From CAWCWN01 sp963799245 (GTDB lineage Bacteria > Chloroflexota > Ktedonobacteria > Ktedonobacterales > Ktedonobacteraceae), in contig CAWCWN010000003.1 in the NCBI GenBank assembly GCA_963799245.1, forward strand, positions 1,550,001-1,614,000: a DNA stretch of 64,000 nt, written 5' to 3'. A program made the translations under genes and the position numbers. Numbering within the stretch: position 1 is the stretch's first letter; each line of letters starts with the position of its first letter. Under the pieces are notes generated by a model that did no database searches, was not told the origin of the DNA, and saw only the letters and a program-made list of their open reading frames with translations. Below, one piece after another: positions 52,871 to 60,533 of the stretch.

Positions 52871-53644
52871 ATGATAGATAACCCGCGTTTCGGCCCGCTC
52901 ATAGCCGAGGGCAAAACAAAAATGATCTATGCATATCCGGGCGACGCCGGCCTGGCCTTCATGGTCAACAAAGATCAGATCACGGCGGGTGACGGCACCC
53001 GGCGCGATGAGCTGGCCGGCAAATCGCGCTGGAGCACCATTACCACCGCTAACGTCTTTAAACTGTTGAACGCAGAGGGTATCGCTACTCACCTGGTCGA
53101 ACAGATCAATGACGTGACTCTGCTGGTGCGCTTCTGTGCTATGCTTCCGGTCGAGCAGGTCCAGCGGCGCATCGCCACAGGTTCTTATTTACGGCGCCAC
53201 CCTGAAGTTCACGAGGGAACCCGCTTTGAGCCTGTCCTTGTTGAGACCTTTCTCAAAGATGATGCGCGCCATGATCCTCAGATCTGGGCCGCAGATATTC
53301 TGAAAATGGAGCTGGCAAGCGACCAGGAGATCGTATGGATGGCCGAGCTCGGACAGCGTGTCTTTGTCGCCCTTGAACGCGCATGGGCCACGCTGGATGT
53401 GACGCTGGTCGATCTGAAAATTGAATTTGGGCGTGATAACTCGGGGCAGCTCCTGGTCGCCGATGTGATTGATAACGATAGCTGGCGTCTATGGCCCGGC
53501 GGCGACAAAACACGTATGCTGGATAAGCAGGTCTATCGCAACCTGCAAGCCGTGACCGAACAAGACCTGCAGACTATTGCTGACCGCTACGCCTTTGTCG
53601 CCGATCTAACGGGTAGACTCGCAGCCCGGCGCCAGGAAAAATGA
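52871..53644 (+). CDS. purC: SAICAR synthetase
   Basis: The 257-residue protein has I-A-E-G-K-T-K-M-I-Y-A-Y near the start, F-N-A/Q-I-T-A-G-D-G, R-R-I-A-T-G-S-Y-L-R-R, L-V-D-L-K-I-E-F-G and D-N-D-S-W-R-L-W-P, typical of PurC. It joins aspartate to CAIR using ATP. It lies 29 bases after purQM. Length is in the usual range for the bacterial enzyme. Confidence 0.94.
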   Translation: MIDNPRFGPLIAEGKTKMIYAYPGDAGLAFMVNKDQITAGDGTRRDELAGKSRWSTITTANVFKLLNAEGIATHLVEQINDVTLLVRFCAMLPVEQVQRRIATGSYLRRHPEVHEGTRFEPVLVETFLKDDARHDPQIWAADILKMELASDQEIVWMAELGQRVFVALERAWATLDVTLVDLKIEFGRDNSGQLLVADVIDNDSWRLWPGGDKTRMLDKQVYRNLQAVTEQDLQTIADRYAFVADLTGRLAARRQEK

Positions 53645-53656
53645 AAGGAGAAGCAC

Positions 53657-55135
53657 ATGGAGCGTTTGCACGATGCCTGCGGTGTGGTAGGCTTTTACGC
53701 CCGGCCCGCTTTTGAGCAAACCATCGACGTCCGGAGCTACATCACCCTCGCTCTCTCCGCCCTGCAACATCGAGGCCAGGAGAGTGCCGGTATGGCTGTG
53801 TATGATGGCGCGGGCACGATCGTGCATCGCGTTGGCATGGGCAAGGTGCGCGAGGTCTTCTCCGACAGCGGTAAGGGTCTGCCGCAGACAAACTGTGGCA
53901 TTGGCCACGTCCGTTACTCCACCACCGGCTCAAGCTGCGTGGAGAATGCAGGTCCCTTTGTCGCAAACCACGATCAGCAGCAGTCTATTGCTGTTGCCCA
54001 TAACGGCGACCTCGTCAATGGCCCTGCGCTGCGCCAGCTGCTGCCCCGTGAGCTCCTGAATTCTACGACTGATAGCGAGGCCATTGCCTGGCTGCTGCTG
54101 CATGCTGATGGCGCCAGCCTGCGTGAGCGTATGATCGAGGTCTTCCCCCTCCTGCGTGGCTCATATAGCCTGGTGCTCCTGGCGGAGGGCAAACTCTACG
54201 CCATGCGCGATCCCTGGGGTATGCGCCCCCTCTGCCTGGGCCGTATCGGCGCCAGCTGGATCGTGACTTCAGAGTCGTGCGCTTTAGATCGCATGGGTGC
54301 TGACTTTATCCGTAAAGTGGAGCCCGGTGAACTGATTACCATTGATGAGCAGGGTTTGCACTCGGAGATCCTGGTGCGCTTACCACGTCAATCCCTGTGC
54401 GTCTTTGAATATATTTACTTCTCTGACGCGACCAGCCAGGTAAATGGCCGCTTCGTCTATGAGGTGCGTGAAGCACTGGGGCGCGAGCTGGCCAAAGAGC
54501 ATCCTGTTGACGCGGACCTGGTTGTTCCGGTGCCCGATTCTTCGATCCCCGCGGCGCTGGCTTATGCGACCGCGTCAGGTATACCGTATGGTCAGGCCAT
54601 CATCAAGAACCGCTACAGCGATCGCACGTTCATCAAGCCGGATCAACGTCTGCGCCAGTTGGAGGTAGACCTGAAATTCAACCTTGTCAAACCCAAAATT
54701 GCTGGAGCCCGCCTGGTGATCGTCGACGACTCGATTGTGCGCGGCAATACCATGAAACGCCTGGTGGCGGCGCTGCGCAATCGAGGAGCCAGGGAGATAC
54801 ACCTGCGTTCGAGCGCACCTCCATTGCGCTATCCCTGCTACTTCGGCATCGATATCCCTCAGGAGAGTGAGTTGATAGCCGCTGACCGCAGTATTGCGGA
54901 GATTGCCGACTATATCGGGGTGGATAGCCTGGGCTACCTGAGCATAGCGGGCCTTGGCCGCGCCATTGCCGCGGTCAGCGGTGACAGCATCGCGGATGAT
55001 GAGGCGGCCAGGAGTAGCCTGCACAGCGAGTTCTGCTATGGCTGTATGCAGCGGGAGGGCTGGCCGTTCGATCCTCTGCAGGCGAAATTTATAGTGCCGC
55101 GCAGGCGGGATAGTGTCATGCGGGGAGCTCAATAA
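53657..55135 (+). CDS. purF: Amidophosphoribosyltransferase
   Basis: The 492-residue protein begins with a short propeptide and the glutaminase nucleophile in H-D-A-C-G-V-V-G, then H-R-G-Q-E-S-A-G and G-I-G-H-V-R-Y-S-T. The C-terminal half has the PRPP motif V-I-V-D-D-S-I-V-R-G-N-T. PurF makes phosphoribosylamine, the first committed purine step. The typical C-x-x-C-type ending (C-Y-G-C-M) suggests an Fe-S-cluster form as in B. subtilis. AAAGGAG precedes the ATG, 12 bases after purC. Confidence 0.96.
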   Translation: MERLHDACGVVGFYARPAFEQTIDVRSYITLALSALQHRGQESAGMAVYDGAGTIVHRVGMGKVREVFSDSGKGLPQTNCGIGHVRYSTTGSSCVENAGPFVANHDQQQSIAVAHNGDLVNGPALRQLLPRELLNSTTDSEAIAWLLLHADGASLRERMIEVFPLLRGSYSLVLLAEGKLYAMRDPWGMRPLCLGRIGASWIVTSESCALDRMGADFIRKVEPGELITIDEQGLHSEILVRLPRQSLCVFEYIYFSDATSQVNGRFVYEVREALGRELAKEHPVDADLVVPVPDSSIPAALAYATASGIPYGQAIIKNRYSDRTFIKPDQRLRQLEVDLKFNLVKPKIAGARLVIVDDSIVRGNTMKRLVAALRNRGAREIHLRSSAPPLRYPCYFGIDIPQESELIAADRSIAEIADYIGVDSLGYLSIAGLGRAIAAVSGDSIADDEAARSSLHSEFCYGCMQREGWPFDPLQAKFIVPRRRDSVMRGAQ

Positions 55136-56415
55136 TGCGCGTACTGGTCATAGGTTCAGGCGCGCGCGAGCACGCCCTGATCTGGAAACTGGCGCAGAGC
55201 CGCCGCGTCAGCGCGTTGTACGCCGCTCCCGGCAACCCGGGGATGGCGGCATATGCCGAGTGTGTCGCATTAGAGGTTACCCGGCTTGCGGAACTGGCCA
55301 GTTTTGCCCGGCGCCAGCGCATCGATCTGACCATCGTGGGTCCGGAAGTGCCGCTGGTTGCAGGCATCGCCGATGTTTTTCGCCGCAGTGGTCTTGCCAT
55401 CTTTGGACCCGGGGCCAGCGCAGCGGCCCTGGAGGGCAGCAAAGCTTTTGCCAAGCAGCTGATGAGCGCAAGCTCCATTCCTACCGCCCGCTATGGCACT
55501 TTTAGCAGCGCTCCCGCGGCTTTGCACTACCTGGAACGGCACGGTGCGCCCATCGTCGTCAAGGCCGATGGCAACGCGGCAGGCAAAGGGGCTATCGTCG
55601 CCCTTGATTTGCCGACTGCGCGAGCCGCTATTCATGCAATGATGATCGAGCGCGTCTTCGGCGCGGCTGGAGATGTGGTCGTCCTCGAGGAATTCTTACA
55701 GGGCGATGAAATCGGCTCGACTGCTATCTGCAATGGCACCCAATTTCTCCCCCTGGCGCTCACGCAGGATCACAAGCGCGCCCTTGCTGATGACCAGGGC
55801 CCCAATACCGGGGGCATGGGAGCATTTGCACCACTGCCCTTTGTCGACAAGGCCCTGGAGCAAGAGATCCACGAGCAGATCATTGCTCCTACCCTCCATG
55901 CCCTCAAACAGCGCGCCATCGACTTCAGCGGCGTCCTCTATTCCAACATCATGCTGGCCGCGCGTGGCCCGGTGGTCCTGGAGCACAACACCCGTTTTGG
56001 CGACCCGGAGACGCAGGCCCTGATGCTGTTACTGCGAGCGGACCTGCTGGATGTGCTGGCCTTTGCCCAGGGTGTAGCGGATAGACCTATCACTTCCGAA
56101 CAGCTCTGGCATGCTGGTCACGCGGTCAGCCTGACGCTGGCTTCGGGAGGCTATCCCGCTCAATACCGCACAGGCTTTCCGATCACGGGCATTGATGAGG
56201 CCAGCCGTGTTGAAGGCGTCCAGGTCTTTCACGCCGGCACGGCCCTGCAGGGAAGCCAGCTGGTCACAGCGGGAGGGCGCGTGCTCAGCGTTGCGGCTTA
56301 TGGCAGCACGCTGCCCGAGGCGGTGAACAGGGCATATAGGGCGGCGGAGCATATTAAATTTGAAGGTATGCATTATCGTCATGATATCGCAAAACGAGGA
56401 TTGCGAGCAGGATAA
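55135..56415 (+). CDS. purD: Phosphoribosylamine--glycine ligase
   Basis: The 426-residue ATP-grasp protein starts V-L-V-I-G-S-G-A-R-E-H-A and has G-P-E-V-P-L-V-A-G, K-A-D-G-N-A-A-G-K-G and N-T-R-F-G-D-P-E-T-Q. It ligates glycine to phosphoribosylamine. Its ATG overlaps the purF stop by one base (TAATG), so the two genes are translationally coupled. Confidence 0.97.
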   Translation: MRVLVIGSGAREHALIWKLAQSRRVSALYAAPGNPGMAAYAECVALEVTRLAELASFARRQRIDLTIVGPEVPLVAGIADVFRRSGLAIFGPGASAAALEGSKAFAKQLMSASSIPTARYGTFSSAPAALHYLERHGAPIVVKADGNAAGKGAIVALDLPTARAAIHAMMIERVFGAAGDVVVLEEFLQGDEIGSTAICNGTQFLPLALTQDHKRALADDQGPNTGGMGAFAPLPFVDKALEQEIHEQIIAPTLHALKQRAIDFSGVLYSNIMLAARGPVVLEHNTRFGDPETQALMLLLRADLLDVLAFAQGVADRPITSEQLWHAGHAVSLTLASGGYPAQYRTGFPITGIDEASRVEGVQVFHAGTALQGSQLVTAGGRVLSVAAYGSTLPEAVNRAYRAAEHIKFEGMHYRHDIAKRGLRAG

Positions 56416-56425
56416 GGGATATAAA

Positions 56426-56905
56426 ATGTCTTCACAGGTTATCATTATAATGGGCAGCAAGGCTGATCTGTCCCACGCTCAGGCTATAGGTAAAACACTG
56501 CAGGCGCTTGCCGTCAATTACCAGTTGCGCGTCTGCTCGGCCCACAAAGCCACACGACGCCTGCTGGAAATACTACAGGAGTATGAGCAGGCCGGCCCCC
56601 TGGTCTATGTTACTATCGCGGGGCGCTCCAACGCCCTTTCGGCCGTTGTAGATGCCAACACGCGCTATCCTGTTATAGCCTGTCCACCTTATAGCGAGCG
56701 GTTTGCTGGCATGGATATCCTTTCATCACTGCGCCTCCCCTCCGGCATCGCCTCACCCACAATTCTTGAGGCGGAAGGGGCCGCATTACTCGCCGCCAAG
56801 GTGCTGGCCCTCGCCGATGCGCAGCTGATGCAGCGCCTGCTCGCCTATAGAGAGCGTTTCGCGGCAGAACTTTTACAGGCCGATGAAGAGGTTCAACGGG
56901 CATGA
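56426..56905 (+). CDS. purE: AIR carboxylase, class II PurE
   Basis: The 159-residue protein has the PurE fold start I-I-M-G-S-K-A-D-L and S-A-H-K-A-T-R. But instead of the class I A-G-G-A-A-H-L-P-G it reads A-G-R-S-N-A-L-S-A-V, followed by P-V-I-A-C-P-P and S-S-L-R-L-P-S-G-I. These are the residues of animal-type (class II) AIR carboxylase, which uses CO2 directly and needs no PurK. No purK is present in the operon, consistent with this. ATG at 56426 is chosen over 56360, which overlaps purD. Confidence 0.88.
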   Translation: MSSQVIIIMGSKADLSHAQAIGKTLQALAVNYQLRVCSAHKATRRLLEILQEYEQAGPLVYVTIAGRSNALSAVVDANTRYPVIACPPYSERFAGMDILSSLRLPSGIASPTILEAEGAALLAAKVLALADAQLMQRLLAYRERFAAELLQADEEVQRA

Positions 56906-57633
56906 GCTCTACCTCACAGCACGGCTTCGCCCGGGAAATCTCGCAGCGTAAACATGGACGGGATGATGCGGCCGGGCCTGAGTGCCCCACGCTGCGTGTG
57001 GGTGTACTCATCTCAGGCAACGGCAGCAATCTGCAGGCACTGATCGATGCCAGCGCGCTTAAACAACTGCCCGGCGTCGCAATTGTCCTGGTGATCAGCA
57101 ACAATGCCCATGCCCGGGGCATACAGCGCGCCCTGGAACATAATGTACCACTTGTCTATCTGCCCTGGGAGAAGCGCAGCAGCGCGGCAAATAAAGGCGA
57201 GATGTCCGCCAGTGAGGGCAAACTTGCTGCGCTGCTGCGCCTATTTCAGGTCGATCTTATTATACTGGCTGGCTGGATGCGCATCCTGAGCGCGCCCTTC
57301 CTCGAACAATTTCCCCTGCAGGTCATCAACCTCCACCCTGCGCTTCTCCCCGATGACGGCAAAGGCCATACCTTTACGACCAGAGACGGGACAGTCATTC
57401 CTGTCTTCCGCGGGCTACATGCCGTTCGCCATGCCCTCCAGGCAGGTGTAAAGGTCACAGGCAGCTCTGTTCACTATGTCACTCCCGAGGTTGACGCGGG
57501 TCCCGTCATCTGTCGTGCAGAGGTTCTCATAGAAGCCGATGACGACGAAGAGAGCCTGCATGAGCGCCTGAAAACAGTTGAGCACCGCTTAATCGTGGAG
57601 GCGGTGCAGATATATCGCGAGCGGCCGGCGTGA
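56902..57633 (+). CDS. purN: Glycinamide ribonucleotide formyltransferase
   Basis: The 243-residue protein has a 30-residue hydrophilic head, then L-R-V-G-V-L-I-S-G-N-G-S-N-L-Q-A-L-I-D, L-A-G-W-M-R-I-L-S, N-L-H-P-A-L-L-P and V-T-G-S-S-V-H-Y-V-T-P-E-V-D-A-G-P. It transfers formyl from 10-formyltetrahydrofolate to GAR. The catalytic Asn/His/Asp set is present. An insertion after L-L-P-D replaces the usual shorter F-x-G loop. It overlaps purE by 4 bases (ATGA). Confidence 0.93.
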   Translation: MSSTSQHGFAREISQRKHGRDDAAGPECPTLRVGVLISGNGSNLQALIDASALKQLPGVAIVLVISNNAHARGIQRALEHNVPLVYLPWEKRSSAANKGEMSASEGKLAALLRLFQVDLIILAGWMRILSAPFLEQFPLQVINLHPALLPDDGKGHTFTTRDGTVIPVFRGLHAVRHALQAGVKVTGSSVHYVTPEVDAGPVICRAEVLIEADDDEESLHERLKTVEHRLIVEAVQIYRERPA

Positions 57634-57653
57634 TACGGGCGGCCGCAAAGAAA

Positions 57654-57757
57654 CCCTGCCTGCGGCCCCAGTCAACTTGCTATGCGTCTCCTGATAGGCT
57701 AAACTAAACTGCATAAAAAAGCGCCTGCTGCGCTTGTCCCCGGCTGCGCAGGCAGGG
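57654..57757. terminator. Structured end of the purine operon
   Basis: CCCTGCCTGCG (57654-57664) and CGCAGGCAGGG (57747-57757) are perfect inverted arms enclosing an AAGCGC-CTGCT-GCGCTT hairpin (57719-57735). It starts 20 bases after the purN stop, before the TcmP-like gene, and may form a compound transcription end. Confidence 0.5.
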
Positions 57758-57791
57758 AGAATACAGGAAGGAGCAGAGGAAGCTTCCCCGC

Positions 57792-59009
57792 ATGAGTCTC
57801 TGGGATAAGTACGACAATCGGATGACAGCTGCACCTGGCGCGCGCTATAGGCGGACACGCCAGGTGTCGCAACAGGCTATCGTGTCGTCTACACGCAAAT
57901 GGCTGCTGCTGGACTACGCTCCTGCGTATTGCCGCGCCCTGGGGGCCGCTCGTCTCTATCGCCGCTGCTACTGGGTAGACGCCTGGGGCTTCGCTCGAGG
58001 GGCGTCTCAGGACCCTTCCGCCACGCAGGCCGTGCTCGCGCTCTCAAAAGCACTTGCACACGAAGATAAGCCGCTAACCTTCAAGGGACTGTTTTTAGAT
58101 GCAGGCAGTAGCAGGCGCAGAAGGAGTGGAGTCATAAATGGCGTTACCGCCCGGCAAGCGGAAAGCTCACAGCATGAGGTGCTGCCCGGGGAGAGCGACA
58201 TCCTGCGCGCGAACTGGCCGGAAATTGCGCCGGCCCTCCTCAAGGAGATCGAACACGTCCCGGCGATCTTCTTGCTCAATCCTTTCGGGCTAAACCCGTT
58301 CACGTACGACGACCTGGCCCTGCTCTACCAGCGCAGTTCGGCCCCCACCGAACTCTGTCTCCTTCTCGTGCACAGCCAGCTTGAGATGCACGCGGCAACT
58401 GCCTCGCGTTCGGCGGCGCCGGCCGCCTCTTTGACTGCGCTGCTGCGCACGGACCGCTGGAAGGCCCTGCTCGTCCGCGGCGAGGGCTCAGGATTTGATG
58501 CCTCCACCATGGTCGATTTACTGCAGGCCTCGATGCGCCAGCATTTTCGCTGGGTTCAGCCCATCCCCCTTTCTGTCCAGGTGCGTCCAGCCGTTGTAGA
58601 AGCGCTGCCCTGCACACTCCTCTTCGCGAGTCGTCACAGGGATGGCCTGCTGAGTATGAACGATGCCCTGTGCGTCCACCGCCGTCGTTTATATGCCACC
58701 AGCCATCAGGGCATCCTGGCGGAAGATTGGTTCGCGCAACAGGAATATGAGCGCTTTGCCGCGGCCATCCAGCAGCTCAGCCAGCGCGTCTTGCAGCTTG
58801 GCCAGGCGCAGCGTGCTCGTCGCTGGCCGGAGCTGCGCCTGCAGCTTCTCCTGGAGCACTTTGGCCAGTTTACGCTGCACGATTACGATGAAGTCATCTG
58901 CGACCTGCTTCTCAAGCAGAAAGTGCGTTGTGAGTGGAGATCGCCCGCGCCTGCAAGCGATTTCCAGCGGCGCGTACCGGGCAATGAGGACAATATGTTA
59001 TGGAAGTGA
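57792..59009 (+). CDS. TcmP-like protein (three-Cys-motif partner)
   Basis: The 405-residue protein is a weak match to TcmP: K-W-L-L-L-D-Y-A-P-A-Y-C (early helix), Y-W-V-D-A-W-G-F-A-R-G (the family's D-x-F-A-G-x-G position), S-A-T-Q-A-V-L-A-L, and F-L-L-N-P-F-G-L-N-P-F-T-Y (its D-P-F-G position). Here the family's first glycine-rich loop is altered. TcmP proteins are found near mobile or defence genes and phage islands. A Dam-type methylase gene follows, which supports a DNA-related context, but function is unknown. Confidence 0.45.
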   Translation: MSLWDKYDNRMTAAPGARYRRTRQVSQQAIVSSTRKWLLLDYAPAYCRALGAARLYRRCYWVDAWGFARGASQDPSATQAVLALSKALAHEDKPLTFKGLFLDAGSSRRRRSGVINGVTARQAESSQHEVLPGESDILRANWPEIAPALLKEIEHVPAIFLLNPFGLNPFTYDDLALLYQRSSAPTELCLLLVHSQLEMHAATASRSAAPAASLTALLRTDRWKALLVRGEGSGFDASTMVDLLQASMRQHFRWVQPIPLSVQVRPAVVEALPCTLLFASRHRDGLLSMNDALCVHRRRLYATSHQGILAEDWFAQQEYERFAAAIQQLSQRVLQLGQAQRARRWPELRLQLLLEHFGQFTLHDYDEVICDLLLKQKVRCEWRSPAPASDFQRRVPGNEDNMLWK

Positions 59010-59013
59010 AAAA

Positions 59014-59074
59014 AGAGGTGTTACTAGGGGGAAACGCTGGGCATGGGGAATCCCAACGTTTTGGTAACACCTCT
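59014..59074. terminator. Hairpin between the TcmP-like and dam-like genes
   Basis: AGAGGTGTTAC (59014-59024) pairs perfectly with GTAACACCTCT (59064-59074); an inner AACGCTGGG/CCCAACGTT stem (8 of 9) strengthens it. It starts 4 bases after the TcmP-like stop and probably separates the two transcripts. Confidence 0.6.
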
Positions 59075-59131
59075 CAGTATAGGAACGTTGGGCTTTGGTG
59101 TTTGGTGGCATAAAATGGTAGAAAAATACTA

Positions 59132-60367
59132 ATGATGGAAAGAAACAAGAAAGAAAGGAACACTCTAGAGCAAAATACAGTTGTTCTGCAAAATGCTCTT
59201 CATGCTCTCATTCCGACAAAAGATAGAGCTCGACTTGCACCATTGTTGAAATGGGCGGGGGGGAAGGAGCAAGAGCTAAAACACATTTTGCCTCTGCTGC
59301 CGGCTTTTGCTAACTATTATGAACCTTTTGTGGGCGGGGGCGCGGTATTCTTTGCCATCCAGGCCCCACAGAAATTTATTAATGATAAATCGCCCGAGCT
59401 TTGCAACTTTTACAGCGCCGTCGCCCGCCAGGATCGGGCGTTCTTCCATGCCCTGGATGCATTCGTGCATGGTTGGCAGGCCATCAGCCAGCTGGTCGAT
59501 GATTACACTTTGGAACTTATCAATATATATAAGGCGTATTCTACAGGCGCCTGCTCAGCGGAAGCAACAAGGATCTGCCTGCTCGGGTTTCTACAGCGCC
59601 ATAGCCGGGAGTTCGACGAGATGCTTGCGGCAATTTTGTACCTGGACGGTGATAACTTTATGCGTGAGCTGCAGAGGAATGTGCTGGGCAAAACCAGGCG
59701 CATGCAAGCGCTGGAGCAGCGAAAATGGCTGCTGTCCGAGCACGATATCGCCATGAATATTGAAGGCGCCTTTAAAAGCGCCTTTTATATGCATCTCAGG
59801 TATCTCTACAACCGTATTGGCGCATACCACATGGAGTCGGGCCTGGCCGCAGCCATCTTCTTCTTCGTCAGGGAGAACGCCTATGCCTCGATGTTCCGCT
59901 ACAACCAGCGCGGTGAGTTCAATGTTCCCTACGGTGGCGTATCCTATAATCGCAAGGATGTCGCGCGTAAAGTTGCCTACCTGCGCTCGCCCGCGCTGCA
60001 GCGCCACATGCACGGCACCACGCTTGAAAACCTGGACTTCGAGGCATTTTTGCTCAAACACCCTCCCCAGGCCGGTGATTTTGTCTTCCTGGACCCCCCC
60101 TACGACAGCCGCTTCAGCACCTACGCGCAAAACGAATTTGGCCCGCGGGACCAGGAGCGCCTGGCCCGCTACCTCATCGAACGCTGCCGCGCAAAATTTA
60201 TGCTGGTGATCAAAAATACTCCGCCTATACTTGAGTTATACACTCATGCGGGCCTTACGATCAGGACCTTCGATAAAAAATACCTGGTAAGTTTTCAGGA
60301 CCGCAACCGGCGAGATGCGCAACATTTGATCGTAACCAACTACCAGCCACAGCTACACTCAACCTGA
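59132..60367 (+). CDS. DNA adenine methylase (Dam/D12 class)
   Basis: The 411-residue protein has the SAM motif L-L-K-W-A-G-G-K-E-Q-E-L (about 37-48), Y-E-P-F-V-G-G-G-A-V-F-F, R-Y-N-Q-R-G-E-F-N-V-P and the catalytic motif L-D-P-P-Y-D-S (about 323-329). It methylates adenine N6 at an unknown short site. It is about 130 residues longer than E. coli Dam, with inserts in the middle. No restriction endonuclease gene is next to it, so it is either solitary or partnered by an unrecognised protein. Confidence 0.93.
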   Translation: MMERNKKERNTLEQNTVVLQNALHALIPTKDRARLAPLLKWAGGKEQELKHILPLLPAFANYYEPFVGGGAVFFAIQAPQKFINDKSPELCNFYSAVARQDRAFFHALDAFVHGWQAISQLVDDYTLELINIYKAYSTGACSAEATRICLLGFLQRHSREFDEMLAAILYLDGDNFMRELQRNVLGKTRRMQALEQRKWLLSEHDIAMNIEGAFKSAFYMHLRYLYNRIGAYHMESGLAAAIFFFVRENAYASMFRYNQRGEFNVPYGGVSYNRKDVARKVAYLRSPALQRHMHGTTLENLDFEAFLLKHPPQAGDFVFLDPPYDSRFSTYAQNEFGPRDQERLARYLIERCRAKFMLVIKNTPPILELYTHAGLTIRTFDKKYLVSFQDRNRRDAQHLIVTNYQPQLHST

Positions 60368-60533
60368 TGGACCAGTTCTTCTTTGAATGTTTCAACTCAT
60401 ACCTCCCCTACCATAAAAGCTGACTAACGGGTATAATTACGAAAAATGCTGCAAGGGAAAGAAAGACTTAGGGCGGGGAAGGGTCCTGAACAGGAAAGAG
60501 GAATTTTACTTTGTCACGAAAGAATAGATACCC

